From NCBI RefSeq assembly GCF_022870865.1, contig NZ_CP091508.1, positions 434,001-498,000 on the forward strand: a stretch of 64,000 nucleotides of DNA, read 5' to 3'. The position numbers and the translations under genes are program-made. The stretch is from Uruburuella testudinis. Lineage in GTDB: Bacteria > Pseudomonadota > Gammaproteobacteria > Burkholderiales > Neisseriaceae. Below, one piece after another: positions 1 through 7,501 of the stretch. Each line of letters opens with the position of its first letter. Position 1 is the stretch's first letter. The notes beneath the pieces are model-generated. The model was not told the origin of the DNA, searched no databases, and saw nothing but the letters and a program-made list of their open reading frames with translations.

Positions 1-459
1 TTCGGCGGCGTTGAGGTTCCACAGCCAGCCGGTGGCGCCGTCGGCATAGGCGGGGTTGCGGAAGCCGAGCATCGGAATCAGCAGGCCGTGCATCACGATG
101 GTGATGACCAGACCGTAAAAAGCGCCGTACCACAGGCGGATTTTCGGCCAGTAAACCGAACCGGCCACGTAAACAAAGGCAAATACGAAGCTGAACAGCC
201 AATGGTATAAAGTCACCGCGCCGGGTACGGTTACGCCTTGGTAAACGTAATCGAGCGAGTGGGAATTAAAGCCGAGCCAGCCGAGCCAGGCATCGATGTT
301 GGCGCCCGGCGGCGAAATTTCGCCGGGCATGCGCGGCGGCATGTTGACTTCGGAGCCCCATTTGACTAAGGAGCTGAAAAAACCGCCGATCAGGGTGGTC
401 CAGATAATGATTTTGCAGTTGATTTGGCGGGCGGAGGCGGGGGGCTTGAGTGTGCTCAT
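1..459 (-). CDS. yagU: YagU-family (DUF1440) inner membrane protein, 3' end cut by the window edge
   Basis: The reading frame starts with ATG at 459 behind an AGGAAA Shine-Dalgarno and runs without a stop off the left edge (153 codons seen). The N-terminus has a hydrophobic segment (IIWTTLIGGFFSSLVKWG) followed by EVNMPPRMPGE and further membrane stretches. FVKWG/LVKWG followed by E-V-x-(L/M)-P-P-R is typical of YagU, an inner-membrane protein linked to acid survival in E. coli; its biochemical role is not known. The gene is read away from the porin, and its upstream region holds a strong FNR-type promoter, so expression under low oxygen is inferred. The C-terminus is not visible. Confidence 0.85.
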   Translation of the reverse strand, partial: MSTLKPPASARQINCKIIIWTTLIGGFFSSLVKWGSEVNMPPRMPGEISPPGANIDAWLGWLGFNSHSLDYVYQGVTVPGAVTLYHWLFSFVFAFVYVAGSVYWPKIRLWYGAFYGLVITIVMHGLLIPMLGFRNPAYADGATGWLWNLNAAE

Positions 460-499
460 CAGATGGTTTCCTGTTGGGTTTTGTAAATTTGGTGTCGCC

Positions 500-541
500 A
501 TTATTGGGTGGTTTATGCGTTTAGACTTTGATATAAATCAA
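500..541 (-). promoter_or_regulatory. FNR-type promoter of yagU
   Basis: TTGATATAAATCAA at 528-541 is a perfect match to the FNR consensus TTGAT-N4-ATCAA. On the minus strand, AATAAT at 505-500 lies exactly where a -10 box should be if the FNR site is centred at -41.5 (class II activation). The predicted start near 493 leaves a leader of about 34 nt to the yagU ATG. Direct control by FNR is inferred from sequence only. Confidence 0.65.
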
Positions 542-552
542 GTTTCAAAATA

Positions 553-573
553 AATTGTAATATTATTACAATT
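553..573. promoter_or_regulatory. Perfect 21-bp palindrome, probable operator
   Basis: Arms AATTGTAATA and TATTACAATT flank a single central T, so all ten base pairs match. The site sits 11 bp upstream of the FNR box of yagU, centred near -70 of the predicted transcript. Symmetry and position suggest a binding site for a dimeric regulator. I cannot assign the protein. Confidence 0.45.
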
Positions 574-701
574 CGGGAGTGGTGAAAATAATTTTACTGA
601 TTTGATATTTAATGATTTTTATCGACAAGCCAATTGTCATGATGATGGTTGCGTTAACATTTATTTGCTTATGGTGTTAAATCAGGTGCGGCTCAAATAA
701 A

Positions 702-737
702 AGGCCGTCTGAAACGTTGGGGCGTTTCAGACGGCCT
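702..737. terminator. Inverted DUS pair
   Basis: AGGCCGTCTGAAAC and its reverse complement face each other across about 9 bases. Such pairs commonly act as terminators in Neisseria as well as uptake signals. It lies in the gene-free stretch between yagU and the repeat elements that follow the porin 3' end. Confidence 0.6.
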
Positions 738-790
738 GAGGCTTATTCACAGCAATAAGCGAACTGCATTTGGTTTCAACTGAGATTTTG

Positions 791-957
791 CTAGGGTGTC
801 CGGACAATTCAGAATGATTCAGATTTTTTGTGATAAAAGTGCTGATGCCAGGCAAAAAAACGCAGCAAGATTGGGCATCTTGCGAGGCTTTTTAACGCAG
901 CAGCTGCACTTTCAGGGGCAAAATACACCCATAAATCGACACATCAGGACACCCTAG
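791..957. repeat. CTAG-ended inverted-repeat element (family A), copy 1
   Basis: About 167 bp begins CTAGGGTGTCCGGAC and ends with the near-reverse complement (CAGGACACCCTAG). The interior carries the family core: GATGCCAGGCAAAAAAACGCAG, then a hairpin around GCAAGATtgggcATCTTGC, then TTTTTAACGCAGCAG. It has no credible coding capacity and looks like a small non-autonomous inverted-repeat element. Its right-hand CTAG is shared with copy 2. Confidence 0.8.
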
Positions 958-1121
958 GGTGTCCTGACCATTCAGAATGATTCAGATTTTTTGTGATAAA
1001 AATGCAGATGCCAGGCAAAAAAACGCAGCAAGATTGGACATCTTGCGAGGATTTTTAACGCAGCAGCTGCACTTTCAGGGGGCAAAATACACCCATAAAT
1101 CGACACATCAGGACACCCTAA
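954..1121. repeat. CTAG-ended inverted-repeat element (family A), copy 2
   Basis: Nearly identical to copy 1 and joined to it head to tail through one shared CTAG at 954-957. It ends at GGACACCCTA, just before the 3' end of the porin gene, so the pair sits directly downstream of the porin stop codon and may affect its mRNA end. Confidence 0.8.
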
Positions 1122-1145
1122 GGGTTCGCTTTGTCGGAACAGCTG

Positions 1146-2252
1146 TTAAAAGCGGTGGTGCAGGCCGAGTTGGGCGGCGGTTTGTTGGATTTTGCCGGTG
1201 TTGCCGTTGTTGAGACGGGTTTTGCTGCCTACGCGCACATGCGCCATGGAGAGGCGGGCGGAAGTGCGTTTGCTGAAGCGGTAGTCGCCGCCGAGAATGA
1301 TTTGGTCGAATTTGTCGACCAGCAAATCGCCGCTGTTGACGCCTTTGGCCGCCCAGCCGTGGGCATAGGTAATTTGCGGTTTGATGTTGCCGAAGCGGTA
1401 GGTGGCGGTAACGGCGGCGTCGGTTACTTTAACGGCTTCGCTTTTGTCTTCGCGGATAGAGGCGCCGTTATAGCTGTTGAAGCCGTTGGTGAAATAGCCG
1501 ATATAGCTGTTGCCGGTTTCATAGCCTTTAGCATGCTGTGCGCCTACGCCGATAAAGAGGTTATTGGCATCATAGCCTGCCAGCAGGCGGCCTACGTGGC
1601 TGTCTTTGTAGGCGCCGTTGCTGTTTTGATAGCGGTTTTTGCGCATATTGTAGCCGAGTTGCACAAAATAGCCTGCGTTGCTGTAGTTGAGGCCGGCATC
1701 GTATTGGGTTTGTTCGGGCTGGCGGTGGGTGCGGCGGTCGGCCGGGTTTTGATTGTCGCGCGGGGAAACTTGAATGTTGGCGTCGAAGCCGGCAATTTTG
1801 GGGGTGTCGTAGCGGATGGAGGCTTTGCGGTTGCCGGTGCGGGTGAATACGCCGAGGCCGAGGGCGTTGTTGCTGTACATCCACGGGTCGATATTGTCCA
1901 TCCAGTTGAGCTGGTTGCTGATGTTGCCGGCGCGGAGTTTGCCGAATTTGCCTTCAAGGCCGACAAAGCTGTCGCGGGTGGCCCAGCCTTCGCGGGCGTT
2001 GATAACTGAAATGCGTTGCTCCACCTGCCAAACAGCTTTTAAATCATCGCTGATTTTTTCGCTGCCTTTAAAGCCGAAGCGTGAGGTGTTGTCAACGATT
2101 TCGGTGGCCACGGCGCTTTTTTCGCTGCCGTTGCTACCGCTGATTTTGACTTGGCCGGCGGCGATGCCGGATTTGATTTGGCCGTACATTTTCACTTCGG
2201 CGGCCGCCAGCGCGGGCAGGGCGGTGAAGGCGAGGACCAGATATTGTTTCAT
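1146..2252 (-). CDS. por: PorB-type trimeric outer membrane porin
   Basis: The product is a 368-aa precursor. The chosen start, ATG at 2252, follows AAGGGAA at proper spacing and begins a signal peptide (MKQYLVLAFTALPALAAA, cleavage before EVKMYGQ). The frame is open further upstream, but that part lacks signal-peptide features. Neisserial porin marks are visible: FGFKGSEKISDDLKAVWQVEQ near the N-terminus, GKFGKLRAG, the SIRYDTPKIAGF strand, alternating beta-strands, YRFGNIKPQITYAHG, and a C-terminal LHHRF ending in Phe for BAM recognition. It should form a 16-strand beta-barrel for small hydrophilic solutes. PorA versus PorB naming cannot be settled by eye. It is monocistronic, with family A repeats downstream. 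Confidence 0.93.
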   Translation of the reverse strand: MKQYLVLAFTALPALAAAEVKMYGQIKSGIAAGQVKISGSNGSEKSAVATEIVDNTSRFGFKGSEKISDDLKAVWQVEQRISVINAREGWATRDSFVGLEGKFGKLRAGNISNQLNWMDNIDPWMYSNNALGLGVFTRTGNRKASIRYDTPKIAGFDANIQVSPRDNQNPADRRTHRQPEQTQYDAGLNYSNAGYFVQLGYNMRKNRYQNSNGAYKDSHVGRLLAGYDANNLFIGVGAQHAKGYETGNSYIGYFTNGFNSYNGASIREDKSEAVKVTDAAVTATYRFGNIKPQITYAHGWAAKGVNSGDLLVDKFDQIILGGDYRFSKRTSARLSMAHVRVGSKTRLNNGNTGKIQQTAAQLGLHHRF

Positions 2253-2385
2253 TTGAAATTCCCTTGGAGCGGTTGTCAGAAACCTTGGATGCGGCTGCCG
2301 GTTTTGCTTGGTGTGATGGGCAGGCCTGGCCGTGGTTGCTTGAGTGTTAAAGTGATAAGGTGCGCACAAGTACACCGTGAAAAAA

Positions 2386-2404
2386 GGTAATGATAAATAT
2401 TTAT
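2386..2404 (-). promoter_or_regulatory. Possible Fur box upstream of the porin
   Basis: The 19-mer starting GGTAATGATAAAT matches 13 of 19 positions of the classical Fur box. It lies about 135-150 bp upstream of the porin start in an AT-rich region. The rest of 2253-2668 holds no gene; it contains a DUS near 2559 and the leader of the following acyltransferase gene. Iron control of the porin is speculative. Confidence 0.3.
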
Positions 2405-2668
2405 TTGTAAAAACTCAATGAATATTCATTTTTGAAGCCGTACAAAATACTTTTTCAGCGTGGAAGCGTGCAATCGCGCCGTCGTTTTGCGGTTGGGGAG
2501 ACAGTTTTGCCAAAGCCTTATTCTGATGCTTTGGGCGGTTATTGTTTTTGGCTGAATCAGGCCGTCTGAAAAGTTGGGCGGCTTGTTTTCATGTATTTGT
2601 TATAAAACCTTCACGGTGTTGTCATCATGGCTTTGTAGAGTGGCGGTATTGTCCTATGGAGAATGATG

Positions 2669-3418
2669 ATGCTGCAACGTGAAACCGCAAGCGGCCATGC
2701 CGCTGTGCCGAGTCGTTTAACTGTGTCGCTGGCACGCTGCGATGCGGATATCGAAGAAGCGCAGCGGCTGCGCTATAAAGTGTTTGCCGAAGAATTGGGC
2801 GCCAATATCCGAAGCGCCGATGGTTTGGATAGCGACCGTTATGATGAATATTGCCGCCATTTGATTGTGCGCGACGACAACAGCGGCCGGGCGGTGGGCT
2901 GCTACCGCTTGCTCACGGCCGAAGGCGCGCGTGCGTTGGGCGGCTGGTATAGTGAGAGTGAGTTTGATTTGGGGCGTATCGCGCATCTGCTGCCGCACAC
3001 GGTGGAGCTGGGGCGTGCTTGTGTACACCGTGATTACCGCCACGGCGGTACGGTGATGCTGTTGTGGTCGGGCTTGGTGAAATTTATGCAGATGCAGAAA
3101 TTGGAATACATGATCGGTTGCGGCAGCATGAGCATGGCCGATGGCGGCCATTTTGCGGCCAGCCTGTATCGGAAGCTGGCGCAGGATTATCTTTGCCCAC
3201 CCGAATATCGTGTGTTTCCGCATTTGCCGCTGCCGTTGCAGGCTTTCAGCCATGATGTGCCTGCCGAATGCCCGGCACTGATCAAGGGCTATTTGCGCGC
3301 CGGAGCCTATATCTGCGGGGAGCCGGCTTGGGATGCGGATTTCAACTGCGCCGATGTGCTGATTATGATGCCGATGTCGCGCGTGAGCCCGCGGTATCTC
3401 AAGCATTTTGCCAAGTAA
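2669..3418 (+). CDS. GNAT-type N-acyltransferase, OlsB / N-acyl amino acid synthase family
   Basis: A 249-aa protein. Three ATGs follow each other at 2663, 2666 and 2669; the last has the best spacing to GGAG at 2658-2661. Family marks are EAQRLRYKVFAEELGA near the N-terminus, the D-x-Y-D-x-x-C-x-H-L-I-V segment, VGCYRLL, ELGRACVHRDYRHG (acetyl/acyl donor site) and LWSGL. This matches the ornithine/lyso-ornithine acyltransferase family (OlsB, often annotated hemolysin-like), which puts an acyl chain on an amino acid amine. A PlsC-like O-acyltransferase lies 23 bp downstream, the arrangement of olsB-olsA, so an ornithine-type aminolipid pathway is possible. The amino acid used cannot be read from sequence. 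Confidence 0.8.
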   Translation: MLQRETASGHAAVPSRLTVSLARCDADIEEAQRLRYKVFAEELGANIRSADGLDSDRYDEYCRHLIVRDDNSGRAVGCYRLLTAEGARALGGWYSESEFDLGRIAHLLPHTVELGRACVHRDYRHGGTVMLLWSGLVKFMQMQKLEYMIGCGSMSMADGGHFAASLYRKLAQDYLCPPEYRVFPHLPLPLQAFSHDVPAECPALIKGYLRAGAYICGEPAWDADFNCADVLIMMPMSRVSPRYLKHFAK

Positions 3419-3441
3419 GTTTTCAGACGGCCTCTATCGAT

Positions 3442-4257
3442 ATGAATGAATCAAAAATCAGCCTTTTACGTTTGCCGGTACGCTTGCTGTGTATCGGCTG
3501 GCATGTGGCCGGCGGGGTGTTGCAGATGGCATTTTTGTTCCGCTTTTTAAGCCCGGCGCAAAAGCGTGACCGCATTCAGGCATGGTCGCAGCGCTTGCTG
3601 TCGATTTGCGGGGTGGCGTTGCAGGTGCGCGGCCTGCCGCCGCTGCCGTGTGCCGGCGGTAATCTGTTGGTGGCCAATCATGTGTCGTGGCTGGATATTT
3701 TTGCTCTGAATGCGGTGATGCCCAACCGTTTTGTTGCCAAGGCTGAGGTTGCCCGCTGGCCGCTGGTCGGCTATCTGGCGCGGCAGACGGGCACATTGTT
3801 TGTGGCGCGGGAACGCAGCGGCAGCACGCAGGCTAAAGTGGCTCAAGCGGCGGCTATTTTGCAGTCCGGCGATAATTTGGTGTTGTTCCCCGAAGGCACC
3901 ACCTCTATGGGCGACAGGCTGTTGCCGTTTAAATCAAGCTTTTTTCAGGCGGCATTGGATCGGCGCAGCGCTGTATGGCCTTTGTTGTGCCGCTATGTGG
4001 ATGGCGGCGGGTGCTTGAATCCGAATATGGCTTATTGCGGCGATACCAGTTTGTGGCAGTCGTTGTGCTTGATTTTGCGGCAGCGGCAAGGCAGTTTGGT
4101 GGTGTTGGATTTTCTACCGCCGGTGCCGGCGCAGGGCAGCCGTCGCGAATTGGCTGAAAAAGTGTATGCACGAATGGCGGATAAATTGGCCGAACCGGTG
4201 TGTCTGGTGCAGACAACCTACACTGCTACCGCGCAGGAATGGGCGCGGGCAAGCTGA
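3442..4257 (+). CDS. 1-acyl-sn-glycerol-3-phosphate acyltransferase (PlsC/NlaB family)
   Basis: A 271-aa membrane-associated O-acyltransferase. The ATG at 3442 was chosen because the upstream in-frame extension overlaps the previous gene and resembles nothing. The catalytic NHVSWLD (H-x4-D) is near residue 80 and FPEGTTSMGDRLLPFKSSFF near residue 150; both are hallmarks of the PlsC family. An N-terminal hydrophobic helix (LLCIGWHVAGGVLQMAFLF) anchors it. It would acylate lysophosphatidic acid, or lyso-ornithine lipid if it works as OlsA with the GNAT enzyme just upstream. A DUS lies in the 23-bp gap. Neisseria usually carry more than one PlsC paralogue, so substrate choice is uncertain. Confidence 0.85.
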   Translation: MNESKISLLRLPVRLLCIGWHVAGGVLQMAFLFRFLSPAQKRDRIQAWSQRLLSICGVALQVRGLPPLPCAGGNLLVANHVSWLDIFALNAVMPNRFVAKAEVARWPLVGYLARQTGTLFVARERSGSTQAKVAQAAAILQSGDNLVLFPEGTTSMGDRLLPFKSSFFQAALDRRSAVWPLLCRYVDGGGCLNPNMAYCGDTSLWQSLCLILRQRQGSLVVLDFLPPVPAQGSRRELAEKVYARMADKLAEPVCLVQTTYTATAQEWARAS

Positions 4258-4350
4258 TCGGGCATGCTGAAGAGCGTGCAAACGTGCTTGAAGGAAAAAT
4301 CACGCCTGATGCCCCCGATAGCGGGAGTGGTCAGGAGGATGTTGCAGCAG

Positions 4351-4387
4351 ATAACAGGCCGCCTGAAAGTTTCAGACGGCCTGTTAT
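4351..4387 (+). terminator. DUS-containing hairpin terminator
   Basis: ATAACAGGCCGCCTGAAA pairs with TTTCAGACGGCCTGTTAT almost without a loop. One arm is an exact DUS and the other has a single change (GCCTGAA for GTCTGAA). It ends the acyltransferase unit. Confidence 0.7.
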
Positions 4388-4452
4388 CTTTAGCCGGTTG
4401 ATTGTTTGGTGGGTGTAATTTTAGGTACTATACATTCTTTTATTATAAAAAA

Positions 4453-4471
4453 GATTATTAAAATCAAAAGA
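4453..4471 (+). promoter_or_regulatory. Possible Fur box upstream of tonB
   Basis: GATTATTAAAATCAAAAGA matches 12 of 19 bases of the Fur consensus in an AT-rich region about 75 bp before the tonB start. Iron repression of tonB-exbBD is known in Neisseria, which fits. The match itself is modest. Confidence 0.35.
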
Positions 4472-4545
4472 TGAGGATAAATATCGATGGATAAAGCGTA
4501 AAATAGGTTGCAAACAGGAATAATTGCTATTAACATTGCGTGATT

Positions 4546-5364
4546 ATGAAAAACGAACGTATCCTTACGCCATCGGTATTTGCCGTGATGGCATTATTGC
4601 ACATCGGTTTGATGTCGTTGCTGTGGCGCACGGGCATGCCGGTGCAAGGGGTGGTCGAACACATCGAATTTGTCGATCTGGGCGACTTAGGCGGAGGTGA
4701 CGGAAAGCCCGAAGCCGCCCCCGAAGCTGTCCGCCCGCCGCCCCCACCTCCTAAAAAAGTGGTGCCCAAGCCCAAGTCGGTGGAAAAGCCGGTAATCAAG
4801 CCGGTAGTCACCAAAAATGAGCAGGCGGATATCCGTCAGAAAATCGAAAAACCCAAGCCCAAAGAGCCTGAAAAAATCGAGCCGCCCAAAGAGCCGGAGC
4901 AGCCTAAACCGCAGCCGCGCGCACAGCCGGCAGAGCAGGCGCCGGCGCGTACGGCTGCGGCCGATAACCGCGGCAGCGGCGAAGCCCGCGGCAACAATGC
5001 GCCCGGCAGCAATGAAGGCCGTGGCAGCGGTCGCGGCGAAGGCACGGGAGCCGGCAGCGGCGGCAGCGGCTCCGGTATGGGCGGCGGCACCGGTGCGGGC
5101 AGCAGCGCCGGCAATGCGGTAAAAGCCACCGGCCAGCTTCCGCGCCCGCCTTATCCGCCGTTGTCGCAGGAAAACGGTGAAGAGGGCACGGTGTTGTTGA
5201 AGATTATGGTGGCGCCCGGCGGCAAGGTATCCAATGTTACCGTAGCCAAAAGCAGCGGCCACAACCGTTTGGATCGCGCCGCGCGGCAAGCCGCACGCAA
5301 CGGCCGTTTCCAAACCAAAGTTTGGACCGAATACAGCGTGCCGGTGGTATTTAAGCTTGAGTAG
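4546..5364 (+). CDS. tonB: TonB energy transducer
   Basis: A 272-aa periplasm-spanning protein. A GTG two codons upstream (4540) is an alternative start. It has one N-terminal membrane helix (SVFAVMALLHIGLMSLLW), a long Pro/Lys/Glu-rich periplasmic rod (PPPPPPKKVVPKPK, then KPKPKEPEKIEPPKEPEQPKPQ), a Gly/Ser/Asn-rich linker around residues 140-195, and a C-terminal TonB domain beginning PRPPYPPLSQENGEEGTVLLKI and ending YSVPVVFKLE. It couples proton motive force to outer-membrane receptors such as the siderophore receptor at 32.6-34.8 kb. The gene order tonB-exbB-exbD is that of other Neisseria; a 262-bp gap without genes separates it from exbB. Confidence 0.95.
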   Translation: MKNERILTPSVFAVMALLHIGLMSLLWRTGMPVQGVVEHIEFVDLGDLGGGDGKPEAAPEAVRPPPPPPKKVVPKPKSVEKPVIKPVVTKNEQADIRQKIEKPKPKEPEKIEPPKEPEQPKPQPRAQPAEQAPARTAAADNRGSGEARGNNAPGSNEGRGSGRGEGTGAGSGGSGSGMGGGTGAGSSAGNAVKATGQLPRPPYPPLSQENGEEGTVLLKIMVAPGGKVSNVTVAKSSGHNRLDRAARQAARNGRFQTKVWTEYSVPVVFKLE

Positions 5365-5626
5365 CGCTTGCGTGCGGGCGGTTTTTGTTCAGGATTTTCG
5401 TGCTCGAAGCGCATATGAAGATATCGGGCAAAATACCTGTCGATTAAATGAGCAAAGCGCTTAAATTGAGGTTGGCCGCCGCCGTTTGCCGGGCTTTCGC
5501 GGCAGGTGCCGGTTGAAACCGCAGCAGCATATGGTAGCAGGTATGTGCCAAACCGATTGAACCTTCAGGCCGTCTGAAAACATGCGGGCGGTTTTAATGA
5601 TTAATTTAATTTATATGGAATAAAAA

Positions 5627-6286
5627 ATGAATTTAGCTTTAGTTTTCCAATCAGGCGATTATGTGCTGATGAGCGTGTTTCTCGTGCTGGTGTTGATGAG
5701 CATCATCACATGGACGGTAATTGTGGTGCGGGCGCTGAAATTGCGCCGTGCCAAAAAAGGCAATGCCGAAGTGCAGAAGCTGATTTGGAACGCCAATACT
5801 CTGGAAGAAGCTGTGGCACAAGTGCGCGATGTTGACTCGCCCATCAGCGACCTGACCCTCGAAGCTGTGAAAGCGCATGAAAACTACTGCCAGTATAAAG
5901 ACACCAAAATTGCCGCCGCCGTGCCGTTGAGCGAATATCTGGTGCGCCAGATCCGCAACAGCATGAGCCAAATCATGCGCCGTTTCGACGGCGGCCTGAC
6001 CGCTCTGGCCTCTATCGGCGCCACTGCACCGTTTATCGGTCTGTTTGGCACGGTATGGGGTATTTACCATGCATTGATCAACATCAGCGAGAGCGGCCAG
6101 ATGAGCATTGCCGCCGTGGCCGGCCCCATCGGTGAAGCCTTGGTGGCCACCGCTGCCGGCCTGTTTGTGGCGATTCCCGCCGTGCTGGCCTACAACTTTT
6201 TGGTGCGCGGCAACAAAACCCTGTCGCAAGATATGGATGCTTACGCCCATGATTTGCACGTGCAACTGTTAAACAGCAAGGATTAA
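5627..6286 (+). CDS. exbB: ExbB proton channel subunit
   Basis: A 219-aa inner-membrane protein of the TonB motor, in the MotA/TolQ/ExbB family. A first membrane helix ([23 protein letters not shown]) is followed by a cytoplasmic segment. Two C-terminal helices follow, with the conserved [22 protein letters not shown] and [25 protein letters not shown] motifs. It forms the pentameric channel that, with ExbD, harvests proton motive force for TonB. It lies 4 bp upstream of exbD, so the two are certainly co-transcribed. Confidence 0.97.
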   Translation: MNLALVFQSGDYVLMSVFLVLVLMSIITWTVIVVRALKLRRAKKGNAEVQKLIWNANTLEEAVAQVRDVDSPISDLTLEAVKAHENYCQYKDTKIAAAVPLSEYLVRQIRNSMSQIMRRFDGGLTALASIGATAPFIGLFGTVWGIYHALINISESGQMSIAAVAGPIGEALVATAAGLFVAIPAVLAYNFLVRGNKTLSQDMDAYAHDLHVQLLNSKD

Positions 6287-6290
6287 ACCC

Positions 6291-6722
6291 ATGGCATTCG
6301 GTTCGATGAATTCCGGCGAAGATGCGCCGATGTCCGATATCAACGTCACTCCGCTGGTGGATGTGATGTTGGTACTCTTAATTGTGTTTATGATCACCAT
6401 GCCGGTGCTCACGCATTCGATTCCGCTGCAACTGCCCACCGCTTCTGAAAACGCCAAGCAGGAAAATCAGCCTAAAGAGCCGGTGCGGCTGACCATCGAT
6501 GCGGACGGCGCCTATTATCTCGGCGCCGAAACCGCCGACAAGCAAAGCCTGGAAGCGCTGACCGCAGAATTGAAGCAGGCGCATGATGTTAATGAAAACA
6601 CCATCGTGGCCATTGCTGCTGATAAAGATGTGCCCTATGATTTTGTGGCACAGGCGCTCAATGCGGCGCGTGAAGCCGGCGTGAGCAAAATCGGTTTTAT
6701 CACCGAAACCAAAGCTGATTGA
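6291..6722 (+). CDS. exbD: ExbD proton channel subunit
   Basis: A 143-aa TolR/ExbD family protein. The N-terminal SDINVTPLVDVMLVLLIVFMI contains the membrane Asp that carries protons. A periplasmic domain with PTASENAKQENQPKEPVRLTI and a C-terminal AREAGVSKIGFITE complete the family pattern. It sits inside the ExbB pentamer and links proton flow to TonB movement. The gene follows exbB by 4 bp and ends before an inverted DUS terminator. Confidence 0.97.
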   Translation: MAFGSMNSGEDAPMSDINVTPLVDVMLVLLIVFMITMPVLTHSIPLQLPTASENAKQENQPKEPVRLTIDADGAYYLGAETADKQSLEALTAELKQAHDVNENTIVAIAADKDVPYDFVAQALNAAREAGVSKIGFITETKAD

Positions 6723-6772
6723 TGCAGAAATAAATTGCCGCAAAGGCAGATTATCATCAGCTGGATATCAGC

Positions 6773-6804
6773 AGGCCGTCTGAAACCTTTGTTTCAGACG
6801 GCCT
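6773..6804 (+). terminator. Inverted DUS pair after exbD
   Basis: AGGCCGTCTGAAAC and GTTTCAGACGGCCT form a 14-bp stem with a 4-base loop, 50 bp after the exbD stop. Likely terminator of the tonB-exbBD unit. Confidence 0.75.
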
Positions 6805-6883
6805 CAGTGTGTTTGGGCGGATTGTTGCAGAGGCGTTCAATAAAGTATGGTTGTGCCACCGAATTATTCTGACCTTGTTGTCT

Positions 6884-6955
6884 GATGCTCATTTACAAAA
6901 TAAGCTAACGGCGTCGGCTCGCCGCCTTGTCAGCTTACTTTTGTAAATGGCTATC
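6884..6955. repeat. Family B inverted repeat, short copy
   Basis: The left end GATGCTCATTTACAAAATAAGCT mirrors the right end AGCTTACTTTTGTAAATGGCTATC. The centre is ACGGCGTCGGCTCGCCGCCTTGT. It is about 72 bp, an internally shortened relative of the two 103-bp copies at 7303 and 51072. Confidence 0.65.
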
Positions 6956-7302
6956 AGATAGCCGGTGCTTATCAAAAACTCATTTTGGGGTTTCAGACGG
7001 CCTGACCGTTATTTAAGCCTATCGGCTTGTTCCCTCTCCCAAGGGAGAGGGAACTCGGTTGCTGTTGTTTTGCCGTTGCACGTTTTTGCCGGCGTTTGTT
7101 TTTTCCCGCCAACCTTACCGCTTCAGCAACCTGGCTCCCTCCCCTGCGGGGAGGGGTGGGGAGAGGGCGGCAAAGCGCAGGTTTGCTTTATCGCGCATTC
7201 CACCATTATCCTCATTTTCAGACGGCCTATTCCTGCGCCAACTTCGGCTGCCTTGGCAACACCTCGGCGTATATCGGGTAATCTTGGCTGTACGCACCGC
7301 TC

Positions 7303-7405
7303 ATACCCATTCACAAAAATAACCTGACTGTGTTGGCTTGCCTTGCCGTACTCACTGTACTGTCTTCGGCAGCCGCTTTGTCAGCCTACTTTTGTGAATG
7401 GGTAT
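7303..7405. repeat. Family B inverted repeat, 103-bp copy
   Basis: Begins ATACCCATTCACAAAAATAA and ends with the near-perfect mirror TACTTTTGTGAATGGGTAT. The interior includes GTTGGCTTGCC and a GTACTCACTGTAC hairpin. It has the same length as the copy at 51072-51174. Confidence 0.75.
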
Positions 7406-7501
7406 CATCTGGCGGTGTTGTCGTATCTGCTGCCCGTCGCTTGCCGGCAGCCAAAAAAAGCCCGGGAAGCCCGGGCTGTGAAAACTGCTGGATATCTTTG
7501 C

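Larger units (their letters stand above)
6805..7501. other. Gene-free, repeat-rich stretch between exbD and amtB
   Basis: No reading frame here resembles a known protein. The stretch holds two family B inverted repeats (listed separately), DUS near 6991 and 7218, and two purine/pyrimidine blocks: CCCTCTCCCAAGGGAGAGGG near 7030 and a CTCCCCTGCGGGGAGGGGTGGGGAGAGGG-like block near 7138-7168. Such blocks recur as intergenic hairpins in many genomes. The sequence looks like accumulated short repeats rather than decayed genes. Confidence 0.6.

Noticed and set aside
791..1121. Correia (NEMIS) element
   Set aside because: Ends are CTAGGGTGTCCTGAC, not the TATAGTGGATTA-type Correia ends, and the interior differs.
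1131..2009. A 292-codon plus-strand frame opposite the porin, very rich in Ala and Val
   Set aside because: Antisense shadow of the porin; the composition is an artefact of the complementary codons.
6965..7327. Overlapping frames of 84-120 codons between exbD and amtB
   Set aside because: They cross several short repeats and DUS in different frames; none looks like a protein.
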